Of a DNA stretch of 64,000 bases, positions 35,708-46,379 are shown one piece after another. The position numbers were made by a program, and so were the translations under genes. Position 1 is the first letter of the stretch, and every line of letters begins with the position of its first letter. Source of the stretch: Adiantum capillus-veneris (taxonomy: Eukaryota > Streptophyta > Polypodiopsida > Polypodiales > Pteridaceae); contig CM043960.1 in assembly GCA_014529385.2 (NCBI GenBank), positions 26,985,896 through 27,049,895 on the forward strand, read 5' to 3'. The notes beneath the pieces were generated by a model. That model had not been told where the DNA came from. It searched no databases and saw only the letters and a program-made list of their open reading frames with translations.

Positions 35708-37660
35708 CATGTTGACGTAAGCATTTGATGGTAAACCGTAGCTTTTGGCGTCACCGACTTGCGGCCTAATTTCATCATAAGTAGGAATTTAAGCTTAAAA
35801 ATCATGAAATAAGTATAGGCGGGGTATTGGGGCATCATTGCTAAGCATTTAGATGCATTCTGGGTTGAAAACCACTAGGTCAAAAACTCACTGCTGTTAA
35901 TAATTACAATTTTTGCACTTAACCTAAAGTGATATTTGAGACCATAAGCATGTGTGCTTAGGTCTTATAAACATGTCCTAGAAGTTTCGTAACGTTTCGA
36001 TGTCGTTTGATGTTGTAACGGTTATGATTTGTTTCTTGGTTAGCGACTAGCTTTTGGTGATTTCTGTCATTTGAGTGTAGCTTGAGTTAGATGCAAGTTG
36101 TCTGTTGTTTTCCAAGATATTGACAACCTCTTGTAGCCTCTATGCACTAGTTGAGTCAGCTTCATCCCATGGATTTACAATTATATTCGTGGTTCTTGCT
36201 ATGTCTGCAAATAGGAGTGAGGCTAGACACCCGTCCCACACTGCACATTTCTATTCTCCAAGGCCCCCTTCATGTGGTGAAATGACCAAAAACAATTCTA
36301 GGTGCTACGCTTTTGAGAAATGATATGAAGCAAAAAAAGACCCATGAGGGCATAGAGTAGCATGGGCCCAGTTTGGGGAAGGAGTGTTGCATATGATAGC
36401 ATCTAGGAATTGCGGGCTTGATCGTAAAGTTGAGGCATGGAGGAGGCAAAATTGTTCCTTCCTTGTAAGTGTCCTACATTCAGATAAGAAGGCATGGATG
36501 ACTCAAAGTGGCAGCAACATCTGCACAGAACCAGGGCAAGCTAGCACATGGGCAGTGGTTGACTACCTACCTGATTTAGAGGCATTGTGATAAAGATTGA
36601 TAAAATTGGTGTCACATCCAGGATCATCAAACCTAATAGACCTGAAGGCCTATATTCATGCAAACAAGGACCAACTACTGGTATATGAAGGTAAAGAGGG
36701 TGTGGCAAAAAGTTTGATGGAGGGTATTAATACCATGGAAGCATGCATTATTATGTTGCGACAGCAAATCCCTGTCTTTGATGAAGAGATTAGAGAGGTT
36801 GATGATGAATTGGGAGCAAGTCAGTGCTTGTTACGATGACACAAGGTTTTTGAACATATCCAAAAGCTCCAAGCTGAGGTTCAGTAGCAGAAGGTATTGT
36901 ATTTTTGGCTTACTGCATTGTGTATGACTGTTGAAAGTGCTTCTTTTGCACATGGTTTGGTGATTTGTCATGTTTGATTTCTTGATTGGTTTATTTGCTA
37001 ATATTTTTAGGTGTTTTTGGTACATTCTTGAACTGTTTTGGTTCTTTCTCTAACTACTTTTGTACTTTTTTTAACACTAGATGCTATCTAGTTACTTTCC
37101 TTGGTACTTTATGGTTCTTCTTTATTTTTCACTTGGTATTGTCTTGAACTATTTTGTGAGAGATACCCCTCCCAAGAATTTATGCACAAAATACACAATT
37201 TATACTTTGATACAATTTTGAATATATAATTTCAATATGTACATCAGAGTTGCGGAAGTGTTTGCATAGGGGAGGAGTTCTCAACGCTCAACCTAGCATG
37301 GAGTTTAGGCCATGACCTAAGCTGCATCCATAGGCACCTAGCGTCTAGTGCTACCCTTGAATGGGTGATATAAATGAAAGCGTACTCAAGAAAAATAGCA
37401 ATGTGGAGGGTGAATATAAGTGTCCACCACATTGCGGGAATAGAGAAAGAGAGAGAGAATAGTGGAGGGTGAAATAGAGTGCGCAGAGACATAGGAGAAT
37501 GACACAAGAGAATATTTAAATGGCCCATCTAAATGAAAGAAAATAACCATGTAAATGAAAGATCAAAAAAACCTAGGTATAATGAAATCAATTAATACAA
37601 AATGACTAGGTAAGAAACTAATGTAAGACATTGACAATCCAAACTATCAACATAAGACTA
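35708..37660. other. Mostly non-coding; short unrecognised ORFs
   Basis: 35741 onward reads TTTTGGCGTCACCGAC, which resembles some gypsy primer sites. Small frames at 36105-36590 and 36597-36839 are unrecognised. The second has a helical, acidic stretch (FDEEIREVDDELGASQ). Nothing here is supported as a gene. Confidence 0.4.
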
Positions 37661-39811
37661 TTATATCACCCAATCAACAGCAGACCCTCCCTTGTTTCTC
37701 CATGAATAAGAGATAACAAATCTACTGAAATCTGCACATTGTTTACACCACTAGCCACAACATTACCAGTCCTTTTGCAAAGACCAACATGGTGCCACGC
37801 AAATGCATGTTCAAGCTGAAACGTGTCATCCTTGAGCTCTTCAACCAGCTTCACCTACTTTGTAAAAAAACTCTCCCACCATTCTAGAGAGCTTGCTGGG
37901 AAATACACATGTGCACCATGTATTGTCTCCTTGATCTAATTTAGGCATTGTAGAGGATCAATAGGGCGGTTTTCCCTCTCAGCTTTTTGTGTCTCACTTG
38001 TTGTAAAGAGCAACATGTACTTTGCTCATTGAATTTCACAATCAGGAACAAACAATAAGAACTTCAAGCCCTCTACTGGCAACCAATCTTCAAAGTTTGA
38101 GTATTTTTACACCACATGAGAGTCTGTTCCTCTACCTGCTTGATTCTAAATTGATGTTGAAAACTATGATCATTGAGATGTGCAAATGATGGCATGTTAG
38201 TGGCGGCACCAATCAAAAAAGACCTAAAATCATATGTTTCTTCCAAATTTTAATGGAGGACTTGGGAACATAGGCATCTTCCAGCAAGACAGATTTGTGG
38301 AAGGTCAAATGCGCTTTTCTTTGCCAACTTGACCGAGAACCTGCTAAACATTTGGTCAATTTGGTCATGTGTGTGTGTCCCACTAGTAAAAACCCAAGCT
38401 TCACTTTTTTGAATATCTTCCTTTGCACCAGCGTATTCAAGTATCCAAGGAGAACTTGGTTTTTATTTTCTCTACTAGTGTTATCAAGCTGTAAGTAGAG
38501 GACATGTGGTAGTTCACCTTGCCATTCTTCAATGATGTTCTAAATGATGGTGATTGTCAAATTAGGATCATTATGAATATTTGGAAAATTAATAAAGATC
38601 CTGGATGACATGACACCATTGAAAACTAAGGCTCCAACAACATGGAGCTAGATGAAGTTTTCCTCTTTGAGATTCTTTGGAGGACGCATAAAATGTGGCA
38701 ACATTGTTTTCTTCTGATCCATGCCCTCATTACTAGGCCTAGATATTTGTCTTTTTTCTCTAAACACTTTTTCCTGTGCTTTGCTAGCTTTTGGTGCTTT
38801 GTACTTTGTTGCTCCCTGTGAATTTTCAATGCTTGTAGAATGGGCATTGTAAAAGAGTTTGAAGAGTGTTAGATTTTTGAAATTTTTGAGAGAAGTAATT
38901 TAATTTAACTAACCAAACTAAAATAGCTTACATTTCTCCTCCATAGTCTTTGCTGTGTCTTGCTTTGCTTTTAACTCTGCACATATGTGGAAAACACCCA
39001 TCCTGCTCTGCTTGGGAATTTTAACATGATGAAATTCTTGTCTCCAAATTTGCAAGAAAGATGGTAGCGAAAGAGTGGAGTTTAAACTATCTTTTTGTGA
39101 CTCCACATATAAATTGTATACCTCTCACTTAGTAAAGTTGTCAAGTAGATGTATGAAGTTTGAGTTAGGTAGCACTTCTCCATTAAAGGTGATGAAATTT
39201 CCCAACCATTGTTTGAGGAAACAATATTGGGGGGTTTCATGTGTGCTAAAAACTAAAGAAACACTTTCTTGGCTCACATTTGATATGATTTTTTGAATTC
39301 TTAAATTGCTTATGCCAAATACCTTTAGGAAACTCGCTCTGCAAACAGCAACATCCGATACAACATATTTTGTTGAGGAGGTGGAGCAACGTATACATGA
39401 CCTCAAGAATACATTCTGTGGACCCCTCTTTAAGTTGAAAAATTTGTTACGCTCTTGTTGGATTTTTTGAAACCCTAAGCTTCTCAAACAGTTTTTGGCA
39501 CAACAAAACTCTCTAGATGTTGCTCAAACTTCTCACCTTGAAAGAAGTCGTTGTTTTCTTGGACCTCTTACCCCTTGAGTCCGTCGTTGCTCATGGTATG
39601 TGTTGTTAATTGCTTCATTCCCATGAAGATGCTCTGGTTCTTCTTTGACCACATCAAATGAAACTCTTCTTAAGCACCGTTTAGAAATTGGAGTTCCCTC
39701 ACTAGCAAGAAAAGTTGTGTTTATAGAAGGTGCTAGTGACATAGAAGGACAAAAAGGTTCGACATTACTAGGACTACTTAGAGGCTCCATTTGGTAGAGT
39801 GTGACAAACAA
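37660..39811 (-). pseudogene. DUF7869-type transposase-like gene
   Basis: The minus-strand translation, read across several frames, matches a protein type found in many plants, animals and oomycetes and thought to derive from DNA transposons. An N-terminal part has VAVCRASFLKVFGISNLRIQ (near 39330-39390). A middle part gives YKLYV-like and FHICAELKAKQDTAKTMEEK. The C-terminal region at about 38250-38750 has DQKKTMLPHFMRPPKNL, VVGALVFNGV, LPHVLYLQLDNTSRENKNQV and VGHTHDQIDQMFSRFS. The Asp in LQLDN and the H-T-H-D...D of the last motif are the family's likely catalytic acids (RNase H-like fold, inferred). There are two stops and several frame changes. No terminal inverted repeats were found. 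Confidence 0.72.
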
Positions 39812-40430
39812 AATGAAGAAAGTTGCATGATTATAGCTCTAAAGGGAGACTTAATAGGGGGTTTTTAATAAAGATTATTTTTAATAATAATATATATATT
39901 ATATTATATTAAAAAATAAGAGACTTTAAAAGGGGACAAAGGTCTCATTTTTCACATGTAGAAGTTGTATTCCAAGCTCTAGAGCACTCATCGCACTTGC
40001 TTGCAATTGTGCTTCTTTTTAACAATTCCTTTTTCAAGGTAAGCAAGATTTTTTAGATTATTCAATATTTGGAGCATTAATTCAAGGGTTGTAGTATGTC
40101 TAAGTTTTTAAAATTCTTGAATTTTATGTATTTATGTTTTTAAGTTAAATTGTAGAAAATTTGAAAAACAACTAGGTCACTTAAAAAATTTTAGTGCTAA
40201 AACAAACTGTGTTTTTTAATAAGTATTTTTTTCAAAAAGTGAAGCACAATATAATGACTAAAATCTAAAGTGGAACAAAAATTAGGATTATAGAATCCTA
40301 TTGTTTATTTTCATAAAATAACAAACTTTTAGAATATTTTCAGTTAAAAAACTAAATTGTACAAAAAGACATGTCTTACTGCTTCAATTTTTTCAAGAAA
40401 GACAAGAGTAGTATAACTTCTTCTAGAATT
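39812..40430. other. AT-rich non-coding stretch
   Basis: It is poor in ORFs, with TA-rich runs (about 39880-39920). Nothing is recognised. Confidence 0.6.
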
Positions 40431-40439
40431 GAAGCCTAT

Positions 40440-40970
40440 GGTAAAGTTGGATTCTAGAATCCAACTTTTAAGGCCAATATTGCATGTGAAATGCAACTTG
40501 TCAATCAAAGTGGATTTTGGAATCCAACTTTGTGCAATCTTTGGTGTTATGATTGCAAATTTTTAGAAACATGGATTTTAGAATCCAATTTTGAGTTTTA
40601 GGGTTCCAACTAAGAGGATTCTAGAATTTAAGTCCACAAAAAAGTGGATTCTGGAATCCAAATTTTTGCAAAGTGGATTTTTGAATCCGGTTTTATGAAT
40701 AAGTGGATTCCAGAATCCAATTTTTTGTAAAATTGGATTCTAGAATTCGTTTTTACGGAGATTGTGGATTCTAGAAACCATTTTTACGTAGATTGTGGAT
40801 TCCAAAATCCATTTTTACAAAGACTGTGGATTCCAAAATCCATTTTTACATAGACTTTGGTCTCCAAATTTTTTTTTAAAGAAAGTTGTGGATTTCAGAA
40901 TCCATTTTACAGAGACCGTCGATTCCAAAATCCGATTAAGAAAAAAATGCATCTTGGAATCCAAAAACTA
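40440..40970. repeat. Array of short palindromes, TGGATTCTAGAATCCA-like
   Basis: About fourteen copies of GGATTCYARAATCC are spaced irregularly (roughly 25-60 bp) with TTTTTA-rich spacers. Each copy is a near-perfect palindrome. Single copies recur beyond the foldback element at about 44385 and 44570. No gene is present. Confidence 0.85.
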
Positions 40971-41212
40971 CAATGTTTAAGGCAAAGAACGTACATAGAC
41001 ACACCCCTCTAGCAAACATGACAAGACAAGAGAAGCAGTAGAGTATAGAAACACAAACAGGGAAAAAGGTATGCAATTGGTTTTTTTCATTAAAAGCCAT
41101 GCACAAATGATGAAAAAGAGAGTGCTTTGGTGGTGCGCAGATGGCAAAAACAACAACAGGACGACGGCGAGTGCATGCTGTCTCTTTTTTTTTCAGAATG
41201 AACATGCACATG

Positions 41213-41877
41213 TGTAAGGTCTCTGACCCCGATCAAAAAGAGCACCATTGTACCATGAAATGAACACAATGGAAAAAGTTACTATTTTTAGCAGCTTTCT
41301 GAATTCTGTCAGTGCCATGATGTTTAGAATGTTTTAAAGCTTCGAAATGTGAATTAAAATAATTTTGTAAAAAATTTCCAAAAATAGTAAGTTTTTGATC
41401 ACCCGACCCGTCCAGTTTTGACCGTCTCGAAAAACTGCACCCGCACCCCGAATTTCAAAAAAAATGCATTTTTGGACCCCGGGGGCTACTTAATATGGTA
41501 TGTACTCGGTTCAGTACGCCTTAGTTAGAGCTTAGTATAGCAATTTTCGGCATCAAATTCCGACTCGTATGACCCGTTTTAGCCTAAAACCAAATTTTCC
41601 AAAAATTGTCCAGGGAGGCATCGAGGCCCGAGGCTGTGTGGGAACAGGTTCCAGGCCACTCCGGGTCAGCTTTAGCAGCTAGGGGGCGCCTTTTGTCCTT
41701 GTGGGAGTCTTGGGAGAGTTTCCAAGCTTGCAACTAAGTGTGAGAGCCAGTTAACCAAGCCAACTGGACACTTGGTGGGTAGGCAATTGGACTTGCCATG
41801 CTTAACTGGAGTAGCTCCCAGATGCAAATAGCAAGCAGGTTCAATTTTTAGCTTGAGGAGGCCTATTTAAAGGTGTG

Positions 41878-41915
<38 letters not shown>

Positions 41916-44119
41916 CGCACACCTTGGGGAGGTGCTGCCGGTACACACAGTTTTTGAAGGAGAAGCAAGGAGGGAGGTGCTGCCGAAATTCTCATCTTGA
42001 GGATTCATTGGATCAGAAAATCAAGAGGATTCTCAGCCCCTAATCACGATAATTATGGTTTAATTCCGGTTCTTCTTAATTCTTATCATTATTCTCCCAA
42101 ATTCTTCGTCTACTATGCCTACTTTTAGCTATAATTCCCAATAAGTGCTCTCTAAGTTTACATAGCTATACTCCATTACATAATCATCATTCAATTAGCT
42201 GATTATGCAGCCATTCATTATTCTTAATCGATGATTAATACATGATTAGGAAAGATTTCTCTCTCTAGGCAGCATAGTTATTGAATTGTCAGCCGGTAAT
42301 AATGTAGATTTGATGAAATTCATTCTTTTACCATTCAATAGTGTTGTAATTAAATTAAACTCAATCTTCTCTCACATTAAGATGTGATTAAGGCTATAAT
42401 TAAACCATCATTAGGCCATTAAGAAGAGAATTTTCTATCACACATGCCTGCGGTAATTCTGCATCTTCAAATTGCACTAGGAAAGTGATTGAGCTTGCTT
42501 ACTTCATCTCTCTTGTAAATCAATTAGTAAAATTCTGAATTTCCTAATCATCTAAGCCAGTGATTAACTTTTAGAGCAGTTCCATGGGCAAGTAAAGAAA
42601 ACCTATAAAATTGCTGGGTCTCGAAGGAAAAATCTAATCTCTTGCATAAGGAGGATTCTTTAATGATTATAATCTGCCAATTGGTTTGTTATGATGCTCT
42701 CGGACTTTAGCTCTTTTTCAAGTTTATCATTTAAAGTAGTGAGTATAAAATGGCCCCGGTTAAGAGAACTCGCTTCGGTGGTGCCCACGACCGCGAGGCG
42801 GGAACAAGCAATGTGAATGGAAAGGGAAAAGCTCCCATGGACGAACAAGCACCGGCCATCTCACGAGCCATTGACGAAGAAATGGAAGAGGTAGGTCACA
42901 ATTTTATTCAGTTGTTTAATTAACATTACACACGTTTAGCTAGGAAAGAACATATCCCCAAACATGTTGGAGAAATCCGACGTAAATCTTGGCATTTGAA
43001 TTCATTGTACATTTAAGTCTAAGGTAGGAAAGAAATGATTGATGGATATACTGTTTGCAATAGGAAAGAATGTCTGCTATGGAAAATGACGTGTTCATTC
43101 TATTTCCAATGTTGAATTAGTCCCGACCCCCCTACTGATCACAGGGGGCAGAGTTCTTCGTTAAGGGCTCTTGAATCCACGACTTGCTTTCTATGCGGTG
43201 GATACCCACGACTTGCTTTCTATGCGGTGGGAGTGTCCATGTCGTGCTTTCTATGCGGTGGACATACCTAGTTGTATGGGCAGCTAGGCGACAACGAGAG
43301 GAGTAAACTCTCGCTGGAGGGGGGATGTTGTACCTCCAGAACATTGGAATTTTAATGAATAAGTTTGAGTAGATTTTTACTAGAATACTGTTTTGGTGCC
43401 GCTTTGCAATAATGATTGAAGGGCTGTCTTAACGAACATTGTGATTCGAAATTTAATCAAGGAATGTTTATGTTGAACAATCATTGTGGTAGTAAATTAG
43501 GACACACGAGGAAGTGTGAGTGTGGGGGTGGAAAGTGGGGGCTTGGCTCAGGTTGCCAATGCCTATGAGAAGGGTGGTCCCGATTGGTCGGGAACTCTCT
43601 GTCCCCATAGTGTTAAATCGATACTAGTAATACTCATTGCCCCTAGAGCGGCGAAGTCTCAAGTGTACGTGCCTCTGAAACATGGGGAAAAAGGCACTCG
43701 GGATTTCTCTCCTCTTGGAAGGTGGATCTTAGGATCGCTAGATAGGATAAGTACGCTTCCCCTGCGAGGTGGAGCTAGATCTCTTGCTAGTAGGCTCGAA
43801 CTCGACTCACTTTGTGATGAGAGATCGTCCACTAGTTGAACCCTGAACCACTTTGTTTGCTTACGCTATAGATCTTGTGGCCACCAGGTTCACCATCAGA
43901 TCAAGGTGGATCTTAGGATCGCTAGATAGGATAAGTACGCTTCCCCTGCGAGGTGGAGCTAGATCTCTTGCTAGTAGGCTCGAACTCGACTCACTTTGTG
44001 ATGAGAGATCGTCCACTAGTTGAACCCTGAACCACTTTGTTTGCTTCCGCTATAGATCTAGTGGCCACCAGGTTCACCATCAGATCCGCCGTTTGATACG
44101 ATGGGGTGGGGACCTCACA
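41213..44119 (+). mobile_element. Solo LTR of the chromovirus family (2.9 kb)
   Basis: It is homologous over its length to the LTRs at 2201 and 10053 but clearly more diverged. It starts TGTAAGGTCTCTGACC and ends GGGGACCTCACA. ACATG lies on both sides (41208-41212 and 44120-44124), so this is a true solo LTR left after LTR-LTR recombination. It keeps the internal coding stretch at 42750-42890 and carries a private 184 bp tandem duplication. Confidence 0.95.
43719..44086. repeat. 184 bp tandem duplication in the solo LTR
   Basis: AAGGTGGATCTTAGGATCGC starts at 43719 and again at 43903. The two copies differ at only about three sites, and the other LTR copies have a single unit. The duplication therefore arose after this LTR inserted or in its lineage. 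Confidence 0.9.
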
Positions 44120-44253
44120 ACATGTCAGATCCATGATGCCATCAAAACACTGTCGGCCTCGACACACGCCGTAGCCACAAAGCCTCGTGGCTTTGTGGCT
44201 GCGGCGTGTGTCGAGGCCGATAGTGTTTTGATGGCATCATGGATCTGACATGT
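44120..44253. repeat. Near-perfect hairpin, 65 bp arms, 4 bp loop
   Basis: The arms 44120-44184 and 44189-44253 pair with about two mismatches around the loop TCGT. This is the centre of the foldback element. A transcript would fold into a long double strand. Confidence 0.92.
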
Positions 44254-44737
44254 GCATGTTCATTCTGGAACAAAAATTGAGATAGCATGCACTCGCGGTC
44301 GTCCTGTTGTCATTTTTGCTCTTCTAACATTGACCAATATGCTCCATTGTTATGTCCCCTTCGTGCTTCTTTGGTATTCCAAATGAATTCTAGAATCCAC
44401 TTGAGTCTAGACGTGTTTGTAAAAATATTTGTTTCTTTATCCTTACCATACATACTCTAAAGTTCCAAACCATCGTTTTTTTATACTTTCTACTAAATTC
44501 TAGATAGCACACAACACTTTCCTGTATAGGGAGATTCCACAATCCTAAACTCTTATCTTGTTGCACCTCATGGATTCTAAATTACATTTCACTCTTGATC
44601 TGACTACAAAGAGGCTCTTTATAAACCCTGATTCTACACCTTTTATTTCATTGTTTGGCATCATAACACATTTTTATACTTTAATTTGTCTATATGCTAA
44701 TCTTTCTTTGTCATGATTGTGTCTTTTTTGAAGGTCA

Positions 44738-46375
44738 TGGCATCTCACTCGCAACAATTTCAAGCAAGTAAAAGGCTTAAAGTGACTTCAAAGCGGAAAA
44801 CTTCCAGTCAACCTCAACTAGGTTCAAGCTGAGGGAGGCACTCAGGTACACTAATGTCTTCTCAGCAATTTCCTGCACCACGAAGCCCATGCCTTCAAGC
44901 AATGCAACTTTTTAGAAGTCCTCCAGGTTCTTCTCATCGGGAGCTTCTTGCTGCAGAACAATTTCCTCATGAGCCATCGACTGAGCTCATTAGAGAGCAT
45001 CACCAAAAGGAGCCAAAGGACAAGAGTATAGAACCCACACCTACAGGAAAAGCAATAACCCTTCAAATCTCAAAAGAAACAAATATTTGGGGTAATGTTC
45101 CTGCAAAACCAAATATGAGCATGCTTGGGCGTTTTGCATTGGGCATCCTGGGAATCAAAAGAAATTGATTGATTCAACAACTCCTTTTTTAATTGTTACA
45201 AAACATAAAGGACCTTCAAGTGATCTCAATAAGTTTACTCTTGCTGAGCGCATTGATAAAGTACAAGAGCACAGAGGAAAAAACAGGATATATTTTGTTG
45301 TTCAGCGTAATGACTCAAGTCTCCTTGTTGTTCTTGTTCTATTGAAAGACTTTGAGATCACTGAATTGAATCCTGTAAGCACAAGAGACTTGATGATTGA
45401 TGCCAGCAAACACGAGGCTTGATAAGAATTCAATTTTTATTGTTCCTTTTGTATCTTTTGTGTTTTAGCTTGAAATCTTCAAGGAACTTCATTGTTTATG
45501 GTTGTAGACATTTGGGAGAGCCTATATTGAAGTGATGGAGAGCTTTTTTGGCTCAGAGAAGACATCTTCAAGTGACTACATGGAAGAAGAAGGAGAGGAG
45601 GAAGAAAATTCAAGTTCTTCTAGTGATGAAGAGGTTCAAAGGGACATGCCCCCCTTAACAGTGATCCAAACCCCTGCTACAAGCAAGAAAGAAAGCAAAA
45701 AGTCAGGTAAACCAAAAGAGTCTAAGTTTCTTCCTGAATCAGAGATTGTTCCATCTGGTCCTGTTGCCCCTTTACCTAATACAAGAGATTCAAGCTCTTT
45801 AAATGTTATGAGAGAAAGGGTTAAACAAAATAACATGGTAGATCCTTTGCCCATATTTTTGCCCATAAGTGTAATTGAATGTCCACCTATGGATCCTTAC
45901 ACAGGAAAACGATGGCTAGTGCAGTTATTGAGCAGCATGTTCATAACCTAAAGTTCAAAATGAAAAACAAGCCAAATGCCATTGTGTTACCTTTGCTTGT
46001 TTTGGTGGATAGACAACAGTGTCCTACAAATTTTTTTTGGGTAAATGCCAATGCTGAGTCCTATAGATATTGGGTTCTTGGGGGCACTCACTCATTGATT
46101 GCGAAGCAAGAGCTTGCTGCAGAGTATGAGCATGTGGACACATACAAAATGGCCATGTGTTGGGTGTATGCTGGCTTAACAGATGAGGAGGCAAAGGTTC
46201 TTGCCCTTGACCATAACATTGACTCGAACTTTTGTTTGGAGATGTCTTTCATTCAAAAGATAAGATTCTTTCATAATGAGTGGGTTGATACCATAAAGCA
46301 TGGTGGAAAAGTCAATGACAATTTTCGAGTAGCACTTTGTGAAAAGTGTGGCCTGAAAGTTTCTGTTGGTATCGG
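44738..46375 (+). pseudogene. Gene with ParB/sulfiredoxin-like motif, broken
   Basis: Frames on the plus strand give a Ser/Gln/Lys-rich start (MASHSQQFQASKRLK), a middle part (FTLAERIDKVQEHRGKN), an acidic Ser-rich linker (near 45570-45640) and a compact domain at 45905-46360. That domain reads ASAVIEQHVHNLKFKMKNKP, VLPLLVLVD, YWVLGGTHSLIAKQEL and GLTDEEAKVLALDHNIDS. A strand-rich start followed by G-G-x-H-S/R and a helix is the pattern of the ParB N-terminal/sulfiredoxin fold. Similar multi-domain plant proteins exist, perhaps tied to mobile elements (inference). A frame change lies near 45905, an intron may lie at about 45425-45510, and the gene is cut off by a gypsy fragment near 46375. 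Confidence 0.45.
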
Positions 46376-46379
46376 AATT

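Larger units (their letters stand above)
41143..44319. mobile_element. Foldback (long inverted repeat) element split by a solo LTR
   Basis: The sequence 41143-41212 (GGCAAAAACAACAACAGGAC... to ...ATGAACATGCACATG) is the inverse complement of 44254-44319. Directly beyond the solo LTR, 44120-44184 is the inverse complement of 44189-44253. Before the LTR insertion this was one palindrome with arms of about 130 bp and a 4 bp centre (TCGT). It resembles a foldback or MITE-type element. Clear target duplications at its outer ends were not identified. Confidence 0.85.

Noticed and set aside
35738-35755. TTTTGGCGTCACCGAC as a gypsy primer binding site
   Set aside because: It resembles some plant gypsy sites, but the sequence to its left ends like a 3' LTR of another element and no gag follows, so the assignment is unsafe.
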